A stretch of DNA of 13,294 bases from Firmicutes bacterium UBA2530 (lineage in GTDB: Bacteria; Bacillota; Clostridia; Tissierellales; Sedimentibacteraceae): the NCBI GenBank assembly GCA_002340985.1, contig DDNC01000007.1, forward strand, positions 1 to 13,294, given 5' to 3'. The position numbers and the translations under genes were made by a program. The notes beneath the pieces are model-generated. The model ran no database searches. It had not been told where the DNA came from and saw only the letters and a program-made list of their open reading frames with translations. Every line of letters starts with the position of its first letter. Position 1 is the stretch's first letter. Shown here in pieces: positions 6,212-13,294 of the stretch.

Positions 6212-6445
6212 TTACAAGAAACTATATTCATACGCCTTGTACCTGTCATTATCTATTGAGGTCTGCTGCAAATTATAATCTACTTCTCCAAAATCATATG
6301 TTTTTCCGTCTATAATAATAGCAGAAAACAAAACATATAACCCATTCTTCTCCATCACCTTCTTTTTATATAATATTTGTTTAAACCCTTTATGGGAATA
6401 TTCCTTCAATATAGTAATATCCGACTTATCCTCGAGACAAGCCAT
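6212..6445 (-). pseudogene. Internal fragment of a lipoprotein gene (partial duplicate of 730-1458)
   Basis: The frame encodes 77 residues. From about residue 4 to 72, roughly 52 of 69 match residues 48-115 of the 730-1458 lipoprotein (ILYKKK, NGLY, DGKTYDFGEVDYNLQQ, DRYKAY). DNA identity is also high over the core. The fragment lacks the signal peptide and lipobox at one end and the DxDGDG loop and C-terminus at the other. The ATG at 6445 has no clear ribosome binding site, and similarity stops abruptly after KAY. It is therefore a decayed or truncated duplicate, not an intact gene. Confidence 0.75.
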
Positions 6446-6557
6446 TTATAAACAAAAAAGAAAGCATTTAAAATAATAATATTAGAATTGTATGAAGCAT
6501 GTGATGAATTATGGAAGAAAGGTTGTTTGAGGTTGCAGCTACTATCTCATTAATTTT

Positions 6558-6842
6558 TTAATCTGCAGTCCATATATTATTGAAATACAAAAGTTTCTGT
6601 TCTGATTTTAATTCTTCTTTAAGTTTATATAGTTCTTCAATATTATTATATATTAACTTAACATAATCTACTCCTCCGTCATTTGTTGTGAAAATATACA
6701 TATCAACTTGCTTACCTTCACAATATCCTGTAGATTTATGAACCATTATGTCGCTTTTCTCTACAATACTTTCATTTGTTTTAACCATGTTTTTATTAAT
6801 ATAATATGCTGAAGCTCTTAATCTAACCGCATTATCTACAAA
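6558..6842 (-). pseudogene. 5'-truncated gene fragment, hypothetical
   Basis: An ATG at 6788 would give 76 residues, but it has no ribosome binding site. The frame stays open upstream to base 6842 with protein-like sequence (FVDNAVRLRASAYYINKN) before a TAG. The encoded C-terminus includes GYCEGKQVDMYIFTTNDG and a charged IEELYKLKEELKSEQ helix. No family is recognised. The open frame ends where an unrelated plus-strand LRR frame begins, so it most likely represents the 3' part of a longer gene cut by a rearrangement near 6840. Confidence 0.5.
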
Positions 6843-7580
6843 CTATCTAATATTGGACAAAAGGCTGATAATATATCGAGATGTATAGAATCTGAGATAG
6901 ATATTGATGTTATAGATAATTTGAAAAATTTAGAATTTTTATACATAGAAAATAGTAATATATCTAATATTTCCAAATTGAATAACTTAAGTAATTTGGT
7001 TTTATTAAATTTATATAGTTGTAATATTGATACAGATAAGTTGCTTTTATCTAACTGCTATAAACTGGAAAACTTCTACTTTAGTTTTTATAATCGGACA
7101 GCAGAAAATATAGCAGAAAAAATGGTACTGGATATTAATAAATTCGATGATTTAGTTAACCTAAAATCATTTGGTTTATCTAACGTATTCATAAGAAAAA
7201 AAGAAAGTTTTAGCAATTTAAATAATATAGAAAGTTTATATCTTTCTAATGTTGAAATTGAAGATATTAGAATATTAGAAAGTTTAAGTAATTTAGAAAA
7301 TATATTTCTTTCTGATGTTAATATAGAAAGTTTAAAATATCTAAAAAATAACACGAAACTTAAATCTATATCTATTACCTATGGTAACTTAAGTGATATT
7401 TCCGATTTAAAGTTATTTCCTGATGTAGAAACTTTAATACTGCCAGATAATAATATTACTGATATAAGTGTATTAACGAAATTAAATAATTTAAAAAGAG
7501 TAGTATTTATCAATAATCCCATCATTGATTACTCAGTAGTTGATGAATTGAAAAAAAGAGAAGGAATACAGATTAATTAA
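6843..7580 (+). pseudogene. Leucine-rich repeat protein, probably 5'-truncated
   Basis: It encodes LRRs of the internalin-like 21-22-residue type, such as LVLLNLYSCNID, IESLYLSNVEIEDIRILESLSNLENIFLSDVNI and VETLILPDNNITDISVLTKLNNLKRV. These short LRRs usually mediate protein or host binding. The frame is open from about 6822 with plausible sequence but no ATG. The first usable start is TTG at 6921, with no ribosome binding site. No signal peptide or cell-wall anchor is present, so it looks like the 3' part of a larger gene whose 5' end was lost near 6840. A complete cytoplasmic protein starting at the TTG is less likely. Composition is very AT-rich, with many Asn. It ends normally and has its own terminator. 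Confidence 0.65.
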
Positions 7581-7583
7581 TAG

Positions 7584-7620
7584 AACAAGGGTAGTCGAAT
7601 ATAACATTACCCTTGTTTTT
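7584..7620 (+). terminator. Rho-independent terminator of the LRR gene
   Basis: A 10-bp stem, AACAAGGGTA (7584-7593) with TACCCTTGTT (7608-7617), and a 14-base loop are followed by T residues to 7620. It begins 4 bases after the stop codon, which shows that the 3' end of this gene is intact. Confidence 0.8.
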
Positions 7621-7663
7621 AGAAAGCAGATTTGATACTTACTATTCAATTCTTCAATACATA

Positions 7664-7975
7664 TTAATTTGGAGAAGTTAACATGTATGTACTGTAAGCA
7701 GTACATTCATTATAATTAAGTGATTCTTTTAATGTTATACGTCTTCCGTTAGCATATGTTGTTGCTTTTATAGTTTTGGGTTGTCCTGCAATTCCATATT
7801 CCGGATTATTTCTTTCTTCAATTGTTCCCTGAGTAAGGTTAGCAGAATCTAAAACATAAATGTCACTATCGGCTTGTGCTCCATTAGTATATTTGTATGC
7901 AACTACATAATGTTGACCATATGGACCACCAGTTTGCTTAACAATTACAGGTCTACTTTGATCTAAAAGTTTGTC
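7664..7975 (-). pseudogene. C-terminal fragment of a second C39-like papain-fold protease
   Basis: An open frame of about 103 codons with no start codon near its 5' end. It reads LLDQSRPVIVKQTGGPYGQH, then YVVAYKYTNGAQADSDIYVL, ending in YMLTSPN. The GQH-YVVAY His motif and the following VLD Asp are the C-terminal half of a C39-like catalytic domain. It shares VAY-YTNGA and the downstream Asp spacing with the intact effector at 4095-5183. The Cys-containing N-terminal half is missing, and the frame gives way near 7976-7985 to an unrelated plus-strand frame. It is clearly a remnant of a second, divergent effector of the same family. Confidence 0.75.
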
Positions 7976-7984
7976 CGATGATTT

Positions 7985-8410
7985 AAAAATTATAGCGAAA
8001 AGCTGTATTTTGTAAGCAGTGATTATAAACTTTATTCTATTTCCTTAAACAATGATACAACAGAACTGGAAAGCAATGGTCCAATAGATATGCCAGGCAA
8101 GGAGAACTATGAAATATTGGGTAAAGATATATACTACATTAACAGATCCGATAGCAAAATTTATAAGGAGGGATTGGCAACACCCATGAACTCTGGCGAA
8201 CAAGGAATTGAAATATCTTCATTCGTAGATTATGTGGTTCTGAAATTCGATTCAACTGTTCCCGATAGCTATAGAACCATCGTATACGGCAAGGCCGGAA
8301 AAGAACTGTTGAAAACTCCAAATAGTATGGCTATAATATCCTTTGATAATAATAAAATGACATATTACGACGAGAAATTAAATAAAACATTTTTAATTGA
8401 ACTTGAATGA
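7985..8410 (+). pseudogene. 3' fragment of a hypothetical protein, possibly DUF5050-like
   Basis: The frame is open from about 7982 with protein-like sequence (NYSEKLYFVSSDYKLYSISL) upstream of the first ATG at 8090, which has no ribosome binding site. IYYINRSDSKIYKE resembles the repeated strand motif of DUF5050 or beta-propeller proteins from Clostridia. The C-terminus (KMTYYDEKLNKTFLIELE) looks complete. It starts back-to-back with the minus-strand protease remnant, so the 5' part was probably lost in the same event. Confidence 0.55.
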
Positions 8411-8427
8411 TATGCATTTAGTGCATA

Positions 8428-8477
8428 ATACTTAATAAAGCATTAAAACGATAGCTTTATTAAGTATTTAATTTAAT
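8428..8477 (+). terminator. Hairpin terminator after the 7985-8410 fragment
   Basis: A 14-bp perfect stem, ATACTTAATAAAGC (8428-8441) and GCTTTATTAAGTAT (8454-8467), with a 12-base loop and a T-rich tail TTAATTTAAT. A smaller inverted repeat TATGCA/TGCATA (8411-8427) directly precedes it. Confidence 0.65.
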
Positions 8478-8480
8478 AGT

Positions 8481-8534
8481 AATTTGAAAAGCGGCTTGTA
8501 CTAACAGCCGCTATATCTTTTAAATTTTCAAATT
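8481..8534. terminator. Nested inverted repeat, probably a bidirectional terminator
   Basis: An inner GC-rich stem GCGGCT (8491-8496) and AGCCGC (8506-8511) lies inside an outer AATTTGAAAA (8481-8490) and TTTTCAAATT (8525-8534). It sits about 50 bases after the stop codon of the minus-strand WG gene. The A-rich left flank gives U residues in the minus-strand transcript. Confidence 0.55.
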
Positions 8535-8586
8535 AAAGGAGTTAATCTGAAGTCTATACTGAACATTCATATTTTATATTCGGATA

Positions 8587-10221
8587 TCATTTTGTGGTTA
8601 TAATTACCGCCTGCATACTGGCATCCCAGTCAACATCTGCATTGAAGCTTTCTGCGATGAATCTGATTGGGACTATTGTCCTTGAGTTTTTAATTTTTGC
8701 AGGGGTGTCAAGCTTAACCAAGCTATTGTTTATATAGCCTGTGTTGTCATCTATCTTGAGTGACACGGTAGTTTCACCCTTCTTCCCGTGAACAGTCATG
8801 CTTTCCTGATCCCAGGTAATTTCTGCGCCAAGTGCTTCAAATACAGCTCTCATGGGAACCAATGTTCTTGAGTTTTCAATTATTGGGTCCGTGTCTGTGA
8901 AGTCCAGAAGCTTGCCGTCTATGAATACTCGTATTAACCTTCCTGCTTGGTACTTTTCAATATTTTCCGGTAACTTTACCAACCCTACCGCTGTTTCTCC
9001 GTTATTGTGGGCAATCATCAGTGCATAGCCCTCATTGAACATGCTGAGATGCTCTATATGAAGAGATGACGGTATAACCTCGGCTCCGTATTTATTAAGC
9101 ATCACAATATATTGATTACCTATTGGTCCGTATGATGAAATAGCCCTCATAAGCCCTTCATTCATGTGGTCTCCTGCATATCTACCGTACTGCCACATGG
9201 GAGTAAGTCTCTCACCGTCTCTGTTAATTAAAAAGCTTGAACCGTAGCCGTTTGTATAGTTCTGGTTTTCGGAAACAACGAATGCCGCATCTTCTATGAA
9301 TGGGTTGGCTTCCTTGTATATTGCCGGTATGGCGAAGCTGCCGTCCATACTTATATATCCGTACTTACCGGAGCTGTCACGGGCAACCGCAAGACCGCCA
9401 TGAAAGCCGGTGTCCATAAATTGGTTATCTTCCGGTATAAACTTAAAATCTACAACTGTTGCTCCTTCTTTGTTAATATAGCCTGCCTTACCACCCTTTA
9501 CAGCATATGCCACACCTTCATTGAATGGTGCTGCTGCCTCATATATCATCGGAATTATTTGTCTTCCTTCTCTGTCTATGTATCCCCACAGCTCAGTTTC
9601 AGCACTTTGCACAGCAGCGAGCCCCTCGGAAAAGTTTCTTGCATCTTTATATTCCTGCGGGATTACAATTTCTCCGCTTTTATCTATAAATCCCTTTTTA
9701 TCTTCATAGCCACCGATTACAGCAAGCCCCTCACTGAATTTGTCACCGAGGCCATTGATTTTTCCCAACGGGATTATTTCATTTCCTTCTCTGTCGATAA
9801 AACCCTCAATCCGACCCGGAGGAGCCATAATTCTTCCCGGTATATATGGTTCTGCAGGTGGCAAATATCTGCACACCTTTGCCACACCGTCGGAAAATCC
9901 GTAAGCTCCGTCGTAATTGCCATAGGATATTATTTTTCCTGATGTATCAAAGCACAGTGTACCATCCGACATATGAAGTGAAAATATTCCTTCGCTGAAA
10001 TCCTCAGGTATACCATATGATTGTACATGGTTTCCCTTTAAGTCAAGCCACTTAATATCCAGCCCCGGAAAGCTTAAGCCTCTGCTTGCTTCTTCCTGGT
10101 TCTCCGCTATAAGCGACTGCCCCTTCACAAATTCGGCACCGTACACCTTCTGCATATCTGCAGGCATAAATGTTAAAAACAGCGTTATCATTAGAACTAT
10201 AGCAATATTTCTTATTTTCAT
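8587..10221 (-). CDS. Exported WG-repeat protein with a C-terminal copper-amine-oxidase-N-like domain
   Basis: A 544-residue protein. It has an N-terminal signal peptide (MKIRNIAIVLMITLFLTFMP, probable cleavage after VYGA). Then come several WG (KWG) beta-repeats with the pattern GFID-GEIVIP-YKDARNFSEGLAAV, seen roughly between residues 140 and 330. The last ~110 residues match the Cu_amine_oxidN1/stalk-like domain, in two halves, each carrying SRTLVPMRAVFEALGA or SRTIVPIRFIAESFNA. Such domains are common on the surface of Clostridia and Paenibacilli. No enzymatic function is assigned. The start is set at the second ATG of the frame (CAT at 10219-10221) because AAGGAGGG lies 4 bases upstream of it. 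The first ATG (10236) overlaps that ribosome binding site and has none of its own. Confidence 0.85.
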   Translation of the reverse strand: MKIRNIAIVLMITLFLTFMPADMQKVYGAEFVKGQSLIAENQEEASRGLSFPGLDIKWLDLKGNHVQSYGIPEDFSEGIFSLHMSDGTLCFDTSGKIISYGNYDGAYGFSDGVAKVCRYLPPAEPYIPGRIMAPPGRIEGFIDREGNEIIPLGKINGLGDKFSEGLAVIGGYEDKKGFIDKSGEIVIPQEYKDARNFSEGLAAVQSAETELWGYIDREGRQIIPMIYEAAAPFNEGVAYAVKGGKAGYINKEGATVVDFKFIPEDNQFMDTGFHGGLAVARDSSGKYGYISMDGSFAIPAIYKEANPFIEDAAFVVSENQNYTNGYGSSFLINRDGERLTPMWQYGRYAGDHMNEGLMRAISSYGPIGNQYIVMLNKYGAEVIPSSLHIEHLSMFNEGYALMIAHNNGETAVGLVKLPENIEKYQAGRLIRVFIDGKLLDFTDTDPIIENSRTLVPMRAVFEALGAEITWDQESMTVHGKKGETTVSLKIDDNTGYINNSLVKLDTPAKIKNSRTIVPIRFIAESFNADVDWDASMQAVIITTK

Positions 10222-10225
10222 TTTA

Positions 10226-10233
10226 CCCTCCTT
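10226..10233 (-). promoter_or_regulatory. Ribosome binding site that sets the WG protein start
   Basis: AAGGAGGG on the minus strand, 4 bases before the ATG at 10221. It overlaps the codons of the upstream in-frame ATG at 10236, which makes that start unlikely. Confidence 0.8.
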
Positions 10234-10273
10234 CATTTTTATATAAGCATGACATTATTATGTTCTATCATTC

Positions 10274-10288
10274 ATTAGACGTCCTAAT
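10274..10288. promoter_or_regulatory. Near-palindrome between the WG gene and the sigma-54 activator gene
   Basis: ATTAGACGTCCTAAT is nearly self-complementary. It lies in the 86-base gap before the WG gene and may be an operator. No partner regulator is known from this window. Confidence 0.25.
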
Positions 10289-10307
10289 TTCATAAAATGT
10301 TTCAAAA

Positions 10308-11696
10308 CTACGAATTAATTTCATTGAACTTGATGTTGTATTTCTTTATTTTATAATTCAACGTCTGCCTTGAAATCTGCATTAAATCTGCTAAGTTTGA
10401 TAAAGAAGATGCATCCTTTGCCTTGTTTACAATGAAGCTTCTTTCAAAGTTTTCAAGTGCATCATTTAACGAATTTCCGCTGTATAACCCGGATTCTCCA
10501 TTACCTGTACTTTCATTTGCAACCTTTTTTCCCGCTATTTTTGGTATATCTTCTTTCGTTATGACAGCTGACCCAGCAAAATTAAATGCGCTCTCCATAA
10601 TATTTTTAAATTCACGGATATTTCCCGGCCAGTCATAGGAATTAAAAAGCTTAAAAACCTCAGGTGCTACACCCTTTATATTTTTGTTCATTTCCTTGTT
10701 ATAATAATTAATATAATAATCGGTCAGCTCTTTAATGTCTGTCTTTCTTTTTCTTAGAGGCGGGGATTCAATTTCTATGCTTGAAAGCCTGTAGTACAAA
10801 TCTGTCCTCATTCTGTTTTCCTTGATGCACGTTTCCGGCAGTTCATTTATAGCTGCCACTATGCGCACATCGATTTTTTTAGTTTCAGCGCCTCCTATTC
10901 TTGTAATTTTCTTTTCTTCTATGGCCTTCAGGAGCTTAGCCTGCATGTTAATATCCATGGAATTGATTTCATCCAAGAATATTGTACCACCGTCGGCAAG
11001 CTCAAATATTCCCGGTCTGTTTTCTGCTCCGGTGTAGCTGCCTTTAGTTGTCCCGAAAAATATGCTCTCCAGAAGAGTGTGAGGTATTGCCGCACAGTTT
11101 TGTGTAATAAATGGTTTGTTGCGCCTGTTGCTGTGGCTGTGAATTGATTGGGCTATCAGCTCCTTGCCCGTCCCTGTTTCACCATAAATCAATACGGAGG
11201 AATTGGACTGGGACACTCTGTGAATTTTATACTTGAGCATCATAACCTCTTCGGAGCTTCCTATTATGCTGTCTGTGTTGTACAGCCCGTTGTCACTGGT
11301 ATACGTTGTTGTCATGTTTGATAAGTCAATGAAATTGCGATTGGGGTATTTGTCTATAAACTTAGTGGTGCTTATGGCACCGATTATTTTTCCTTTTTCT
11401 TTAATGGGGAAAGTATTGTCAATTGTCATATACTCCTCCCCGTTTACATACCTTAATTTCTGTATCTGATTTACGGTTGTTTCCCCATATTTAACAGCCC
11501 TGTAGCACGTGGAATTCTCATTGCTTAGATTAGGCCAGACTTCTCCGGGAGTTTTTCCGATAGGGTCGATGGCATTAAAATAAAAATCCTCCACAAAGGA
11601 CTTATTGTATCTTATAATGCAATTTTCATCCACTATCATAACACCGTCAAAAAAGTTCTCTATTTTATTTATTATATCGTAATATGCTTCTATCAT
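10308..11696 (-). CDS. Sigma-54-dependent transcriptional activator (PAS - AAA+ - Fis), RocR-like layout
   Basis: 462 residues. A PAS-like sensor (about 8-115, FFDGVMIVDENCIIRYNKSF) is followed by a full AAA+ domain. This has Walker A GETGTGKE at 172-179, the sigma-54 contact loop GSYTGA at 219-224 (a variant of GAFTGA), Walker B GGTIFLDE at 236-243, RTDLYYRL at 297-304 and WPGNIREF at 356-363. A Fis-type helix-turn-helix (about 412-455, LADLMQISRQTLNYKIKKY) binds DNA. Such proteins hydrolyse ATP to open promoters bound by sigma-54 RNA polymerase. The PAS domain suggests control by a small ligand. AAGGAAGGAA at 11701-11710 supports the start. It is divergent from brnQ, which has a -24/-12 promoter, so it most likely activates amino acid uptake there. 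The presence of only one target in view is a limitation. Confidence 0.9.
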   Translation of the reverse strand: MIEAYYDIINKIENFFDGVMIVDENCIIRYNKSFVEDFYFNAIDPIGKTPGEVWPNLSNENSTCYRAVKYGETTVNQIQKLRYVNGEEYMTIDNTFPIKEKGKIIGAISTTKFIDKYPNRNFIDLSNMTTTYTSDNGLYNTDSIIGSSEEVMMLKYKIHRVSQSNSSVLIYGETGTGKELIAQSIHSHSNRRNKPFITQNCAAIPHTLLESIFFGTTKGSYTGAENRPGIFELADGGTIFLDEINSMDINMQAKLLKAIEEKKITRIGGAETKKIDVRIVAAINELPETCIKENRMRTDLYYRLSSIEIESPPLRKRKTDIKELTDYYINYYNKEMNKNIKGVAPEVFKLFNSYDWPGNIREFKNIMESAFNFAGSAVITKEDIPKIAGKKVANESTGNGESGLYSGNSLNDALENFERSFIVNKAKDASSLSNLADLMQISRQTLNYKIKKYNIKFNEINS

Positions 11697-11751
11697 AGTC
11701 TTCCTTCCTTAACTATCAATTCAGTCACAGTATATTATAATTTATATTATT

Positions 11752-11788
11752 TGTAAAATATTTTTTCGTATCATTAAAAAATTTTACA
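11752..11788. promoter_or_regulatory. Candidate enhancer (upstream activator site) for the brnQ sigma-54 promoter
   Basis: Inverted repeat TGTAAAATATTTTTT (from 11752) against AAAAAATTTTACA (11776-11788), about 90-130 bases upstream of the -24/-12 box. That is the usual distance for a Fis-type activator site. The AT-rich composition makes chance a real alternative. Confidence 0.35.
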
Positions 11789-11879
11789 TATACTATGGAT
11801 AATTATTATTTATAATTTTTTATAAAATAATTTATCTGCTGTTTTAAAGGTAAATTCTGATTTTTTTCTAAGAGAAACG

Positions 11880-11896
11880 TTGGCAGGAAAATTGCA
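11880..11896 (+). promoter_or_regulatory. Sigma-54 (-24/-12) promoter of brnQ
   Basis: TTGGCAGGAAAATTGCA matches the consensus TTGGCACR-N4-TTGCW, with GG and GC at the required spacing. It is about 45 bases before the brnQ ATG. Confidence 0.8.
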
Positions 11897-11941
11897 TACA
11901 TGTAGTTGTAATACTAAACAACTAAAAGAAGAGGTAATCAT

Positions 11942-13252
11942 ATGAACGAGAAAAAAGATATTACAAGAGATAGTATTATTGTAGGCTTTGCACTATTTGC
12001 TACGTTTTTCGGTGCAGGAAACTTGATTTTTCCTCCATCCATAGGAGCTGCTTCAGGTACCTCCTGGCTCCCGGGTTTATTAGGTCTGATTGCAACAGGA
12101 ATTATTCTCCCCATACTGTCAGTACTGGCTGTATCTAATGCGGGAGGTTCATTTGAACAGCTTTCCCGTCCAATGTCAAAATGGTTCAACACGGTATTTA
12201 ACTTATTTGCAATGCTTGCAATCGCCACATCTATAACAATACCAAGAACAGCGGCAACGACTCACGAGCTTGGCATAGCACCGTTATTACCGGGGGTACC
12301 TATAATTGTAACATCCGTAGCGTTCTTTGCATTGAATTTCTACTTTGCAAATGATAAATCCAACGTAATAGACAAAATAGGAAAAATATTGACTCCTGCA
12401 TTGCTTATTATACTTTTAATAATTGTCGCAACAGGCTTTATTGCTCCGGTAGGAAGCCCATCTGCTACTGGCATTGAAAATCCTTTTACAAGCGCATTTC
12501 TTGAAGCATATCAGACAGGTGACCTTCTCACCGGTCTACTGTGTGCAACAGTATTTATTTCTATGATACATGGAAAAGGATACATTGATGAATCAAGCAA
12601 AAAGAAGGTTACGTTCAATGCCGCGATTATTTCCGCAACAGGATTGATTATTGTATACGGAGGATTGCTGTATATAGGGGCATCAGGAAACTCTTTGTTT
12701 CCTGCAGATACAAACAGGGCAGCTCTGCTTATAGGTCTTGTTGAAAAATTGCTGGGAAGAGCAGGTGTCACAGGTCTGTCAATAGCTGTAGTTCTTGCAT
12801 GTCTGACAACGGCTATAGGAATTACGGCATCTGTAGCAGATTTTATGAGCAGTTTCACAAGGGGAAAAATTAGCTACAGAATTTGGGTAGGAATTGTGTG
12901 CATTGTCGGCATTTTCCAGTCATCCATGGGAGTTGAAGCAATAATCAATCTTGCGGGGCCTTTCTTCTTTGCCTGCTATCCCATAGCGATTTTACTTACG
13001 CTGTTCGGGCTATTTAAAAAATATATCCCAAATGACGGAGCATACAAAGGTGCAGGTGCTTTGGTACTGATAGTCAGCTTAATGGAAAGTCTGTCGGTTG
13101 CAGGAATAAAAAGTTCATTTATAGAAAAAATATTAGCGGCAATTCCCCTAAGCCAGTACGGATTTGCATGGCTGATTCCGGCAATAGCAGGTTTTATAGC
13201 AGGGGCATTAATTTTTAAACTTACTCCTCAATCTAAAAAGGAAAATATTTAA
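11942..13252 (+). CDS. brnQ: Branched-chain amino acid:cation symporter, LIVCS family
   Basis: 436 residues, the usual BrnQ length, with about 12 hydrophobic segments. It opens with the family signature FALFATFFGAGNLIFPP, followed by SIGAASG, and later has TIPRTAATTHE. It also carries the family's AIGITASVADFM segment and a long C-terminal hydrophobic half ending in a basic tail (LTPQSKKENI). The protein imports leucine, isoleucine and valine with Na+ or H+ across the cytoplasmic membrane. GAAGAGG at 11928-11934 supports the start. A sigma-54 promoter upstream and a divergent sigma-54 activator indicate control by amino acid supply or a related signal. The codon use is less AT-biased than in the central cassette, consistent with a core gene. 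The call is firm; the exact substrate range is inferred from the family. Confidence 0.95.
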   Translation: MNEKKDITRDSIIVGFALFATFFGAGNLIFPPSIGAASGTSWLPGLLGLIATGIILPILSVLAVSNAGGSFEQLSRPMSKWFNTVFNLFAMLAIATSITIPRTAATTHELGIAPLLPGVPIIVTSVAFFALNFYFANDKSNVIDKIGKILTPALLIILLIIVATGFIAPVGSPSATGIENPFTSAFLEAYQTGDLLTGLLCATVFISMIHGKGYIDESSKKKVTFNAAIISATGLIIVYGGLLYIGASGNSLFPADTNRAALLIGLVEKLLGRAGVTGLSIAVVLACLTTAIGITASVADFMSSFTRGKISYRIWVGIVCIVGIFQSSMGVEAIINLAGPFFFACYPIAILLTLFGLFKKYIPNDGAYKGAGALVLIVSLMESLSVAGIKSSFIEKILAAIPLSQYGFAWLIPAIAGFIAGALIFKLTPQSKKENI

Positions 13253-13274
13253 AGAGCTGCAATAAAAAACAACG

Positions 13275-13294
13275 TGAGCGTTATATAACGCTCA
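13275..13294 (+). terminator. brnQ terminator stem, cut by the window end
   Basis: The last 20 bases form a perfect palindrome, TGAGCGTTA-TA-TAACGCTCA. It begins 23 bases after the brnQ stop. The expected T tract would lie just past the window. Confidence 0.6.

Noticed and set aside
6211..6239. TTTACA at 6211-6216 with GCCTTG 17 bases later, a possible third sigma-type promoter
   Set aside because: The -10 part does not match GTCYTT, the AGG preceding TTTACA is absent, and no plus-strand gene follows. The site falls inside the lipoprotein pseudogene.
6446..6557. Short plus-strand frame encoding LYEACDELWKKGCLRLQLLSH, perhaps a transposase tail
   Set aside because: Too short, no start, and no recognisable family. 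No transposase, terminal inverted repeat or target duplication was seen anywhere in the window.
7088..7354. Minus-strand 88-residue ORF within the LRR gene
   Set aside because: It is the complement of LRR repeats and has no start signals.
9400..9942. Plus-strand 180-residue ORF opposite the WG gene
   Set aside because: It lies inside the well-supported minus-strand WG protein gene, has no ribosome binding site and encodes no recognisable domain. It is a shadow frame.

Overview
The window is AT-rich DNA from a low-GC Gram-positive anaerobe, most likely a member of the Clostridia or Tissierellia (Bacillota). The evidence is strong AAGGAGG-type ribosome binding sites, a UviA/TcdR-type sigma factor beside a UviB-type holin, an enhancer-dependent sigma-54 regulator, and a WG-repeat protein ending in a copper-amine-oxidase-N domain. 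I cannot name the genus from sequence alone.

Layout. 1-648: 3' part of a gene for a protein ending in an RlpA/expansin-like double-psi beta-barrel, with a frame break at the window edge. 730-1458 (-): lipoprotein. 1660-2379 (-): orphan LytTR response regulator. 2380-3171: long intergenic region with inverted repeats, one or two candidate small ORFs and a terminator. 3172-5183 (+): sigma factor, holin-like protein and a lectin plus papain-fold (C39-like) protease effector. 5270-5962 (-): second lipoprotein. About 6212-8410: a gene graveyard with a partial copy of the first lipoprotein, a 5'-truncated minus-strand fragment, a 5'-truncated leucine-rich-repeat gene, the C-terminal piece of a second C39-like protease and a 5'-truncated plus-strand gene. 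8587-10221 (-): exported WG-repeat protein. 10308-11696 (-): PAS/AAA+/Fis sigma-54 activator. 11942-13252 (+): BrnQ branched-chain amino acid transporter.

How the parts work together. The centre looks like a self-contained toxin-release cassette. The sigma factor gene and the effector gene are each preceded by the same promoter-like sequence: AGGTTTACAAA, then TGTCCTTA or TGTCTTTA, with 17 bases between TTTACA and GTCYTT. This matches the TTTACA -35 box known for UviA/TcdR/BotR/TetR sigma factors. The effector has no signal peptide, and a one-TM UviB-like protein lies between the two genes, so holin-dependent release is the natural inference. The decayed second C39-like protease nearby suggests a locus that gains and loses effectors. 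The right part is ordinary housekeeping: a sigma-54 activator divergent from brnQ, which has a correctly spaced -24/-12 promoter.
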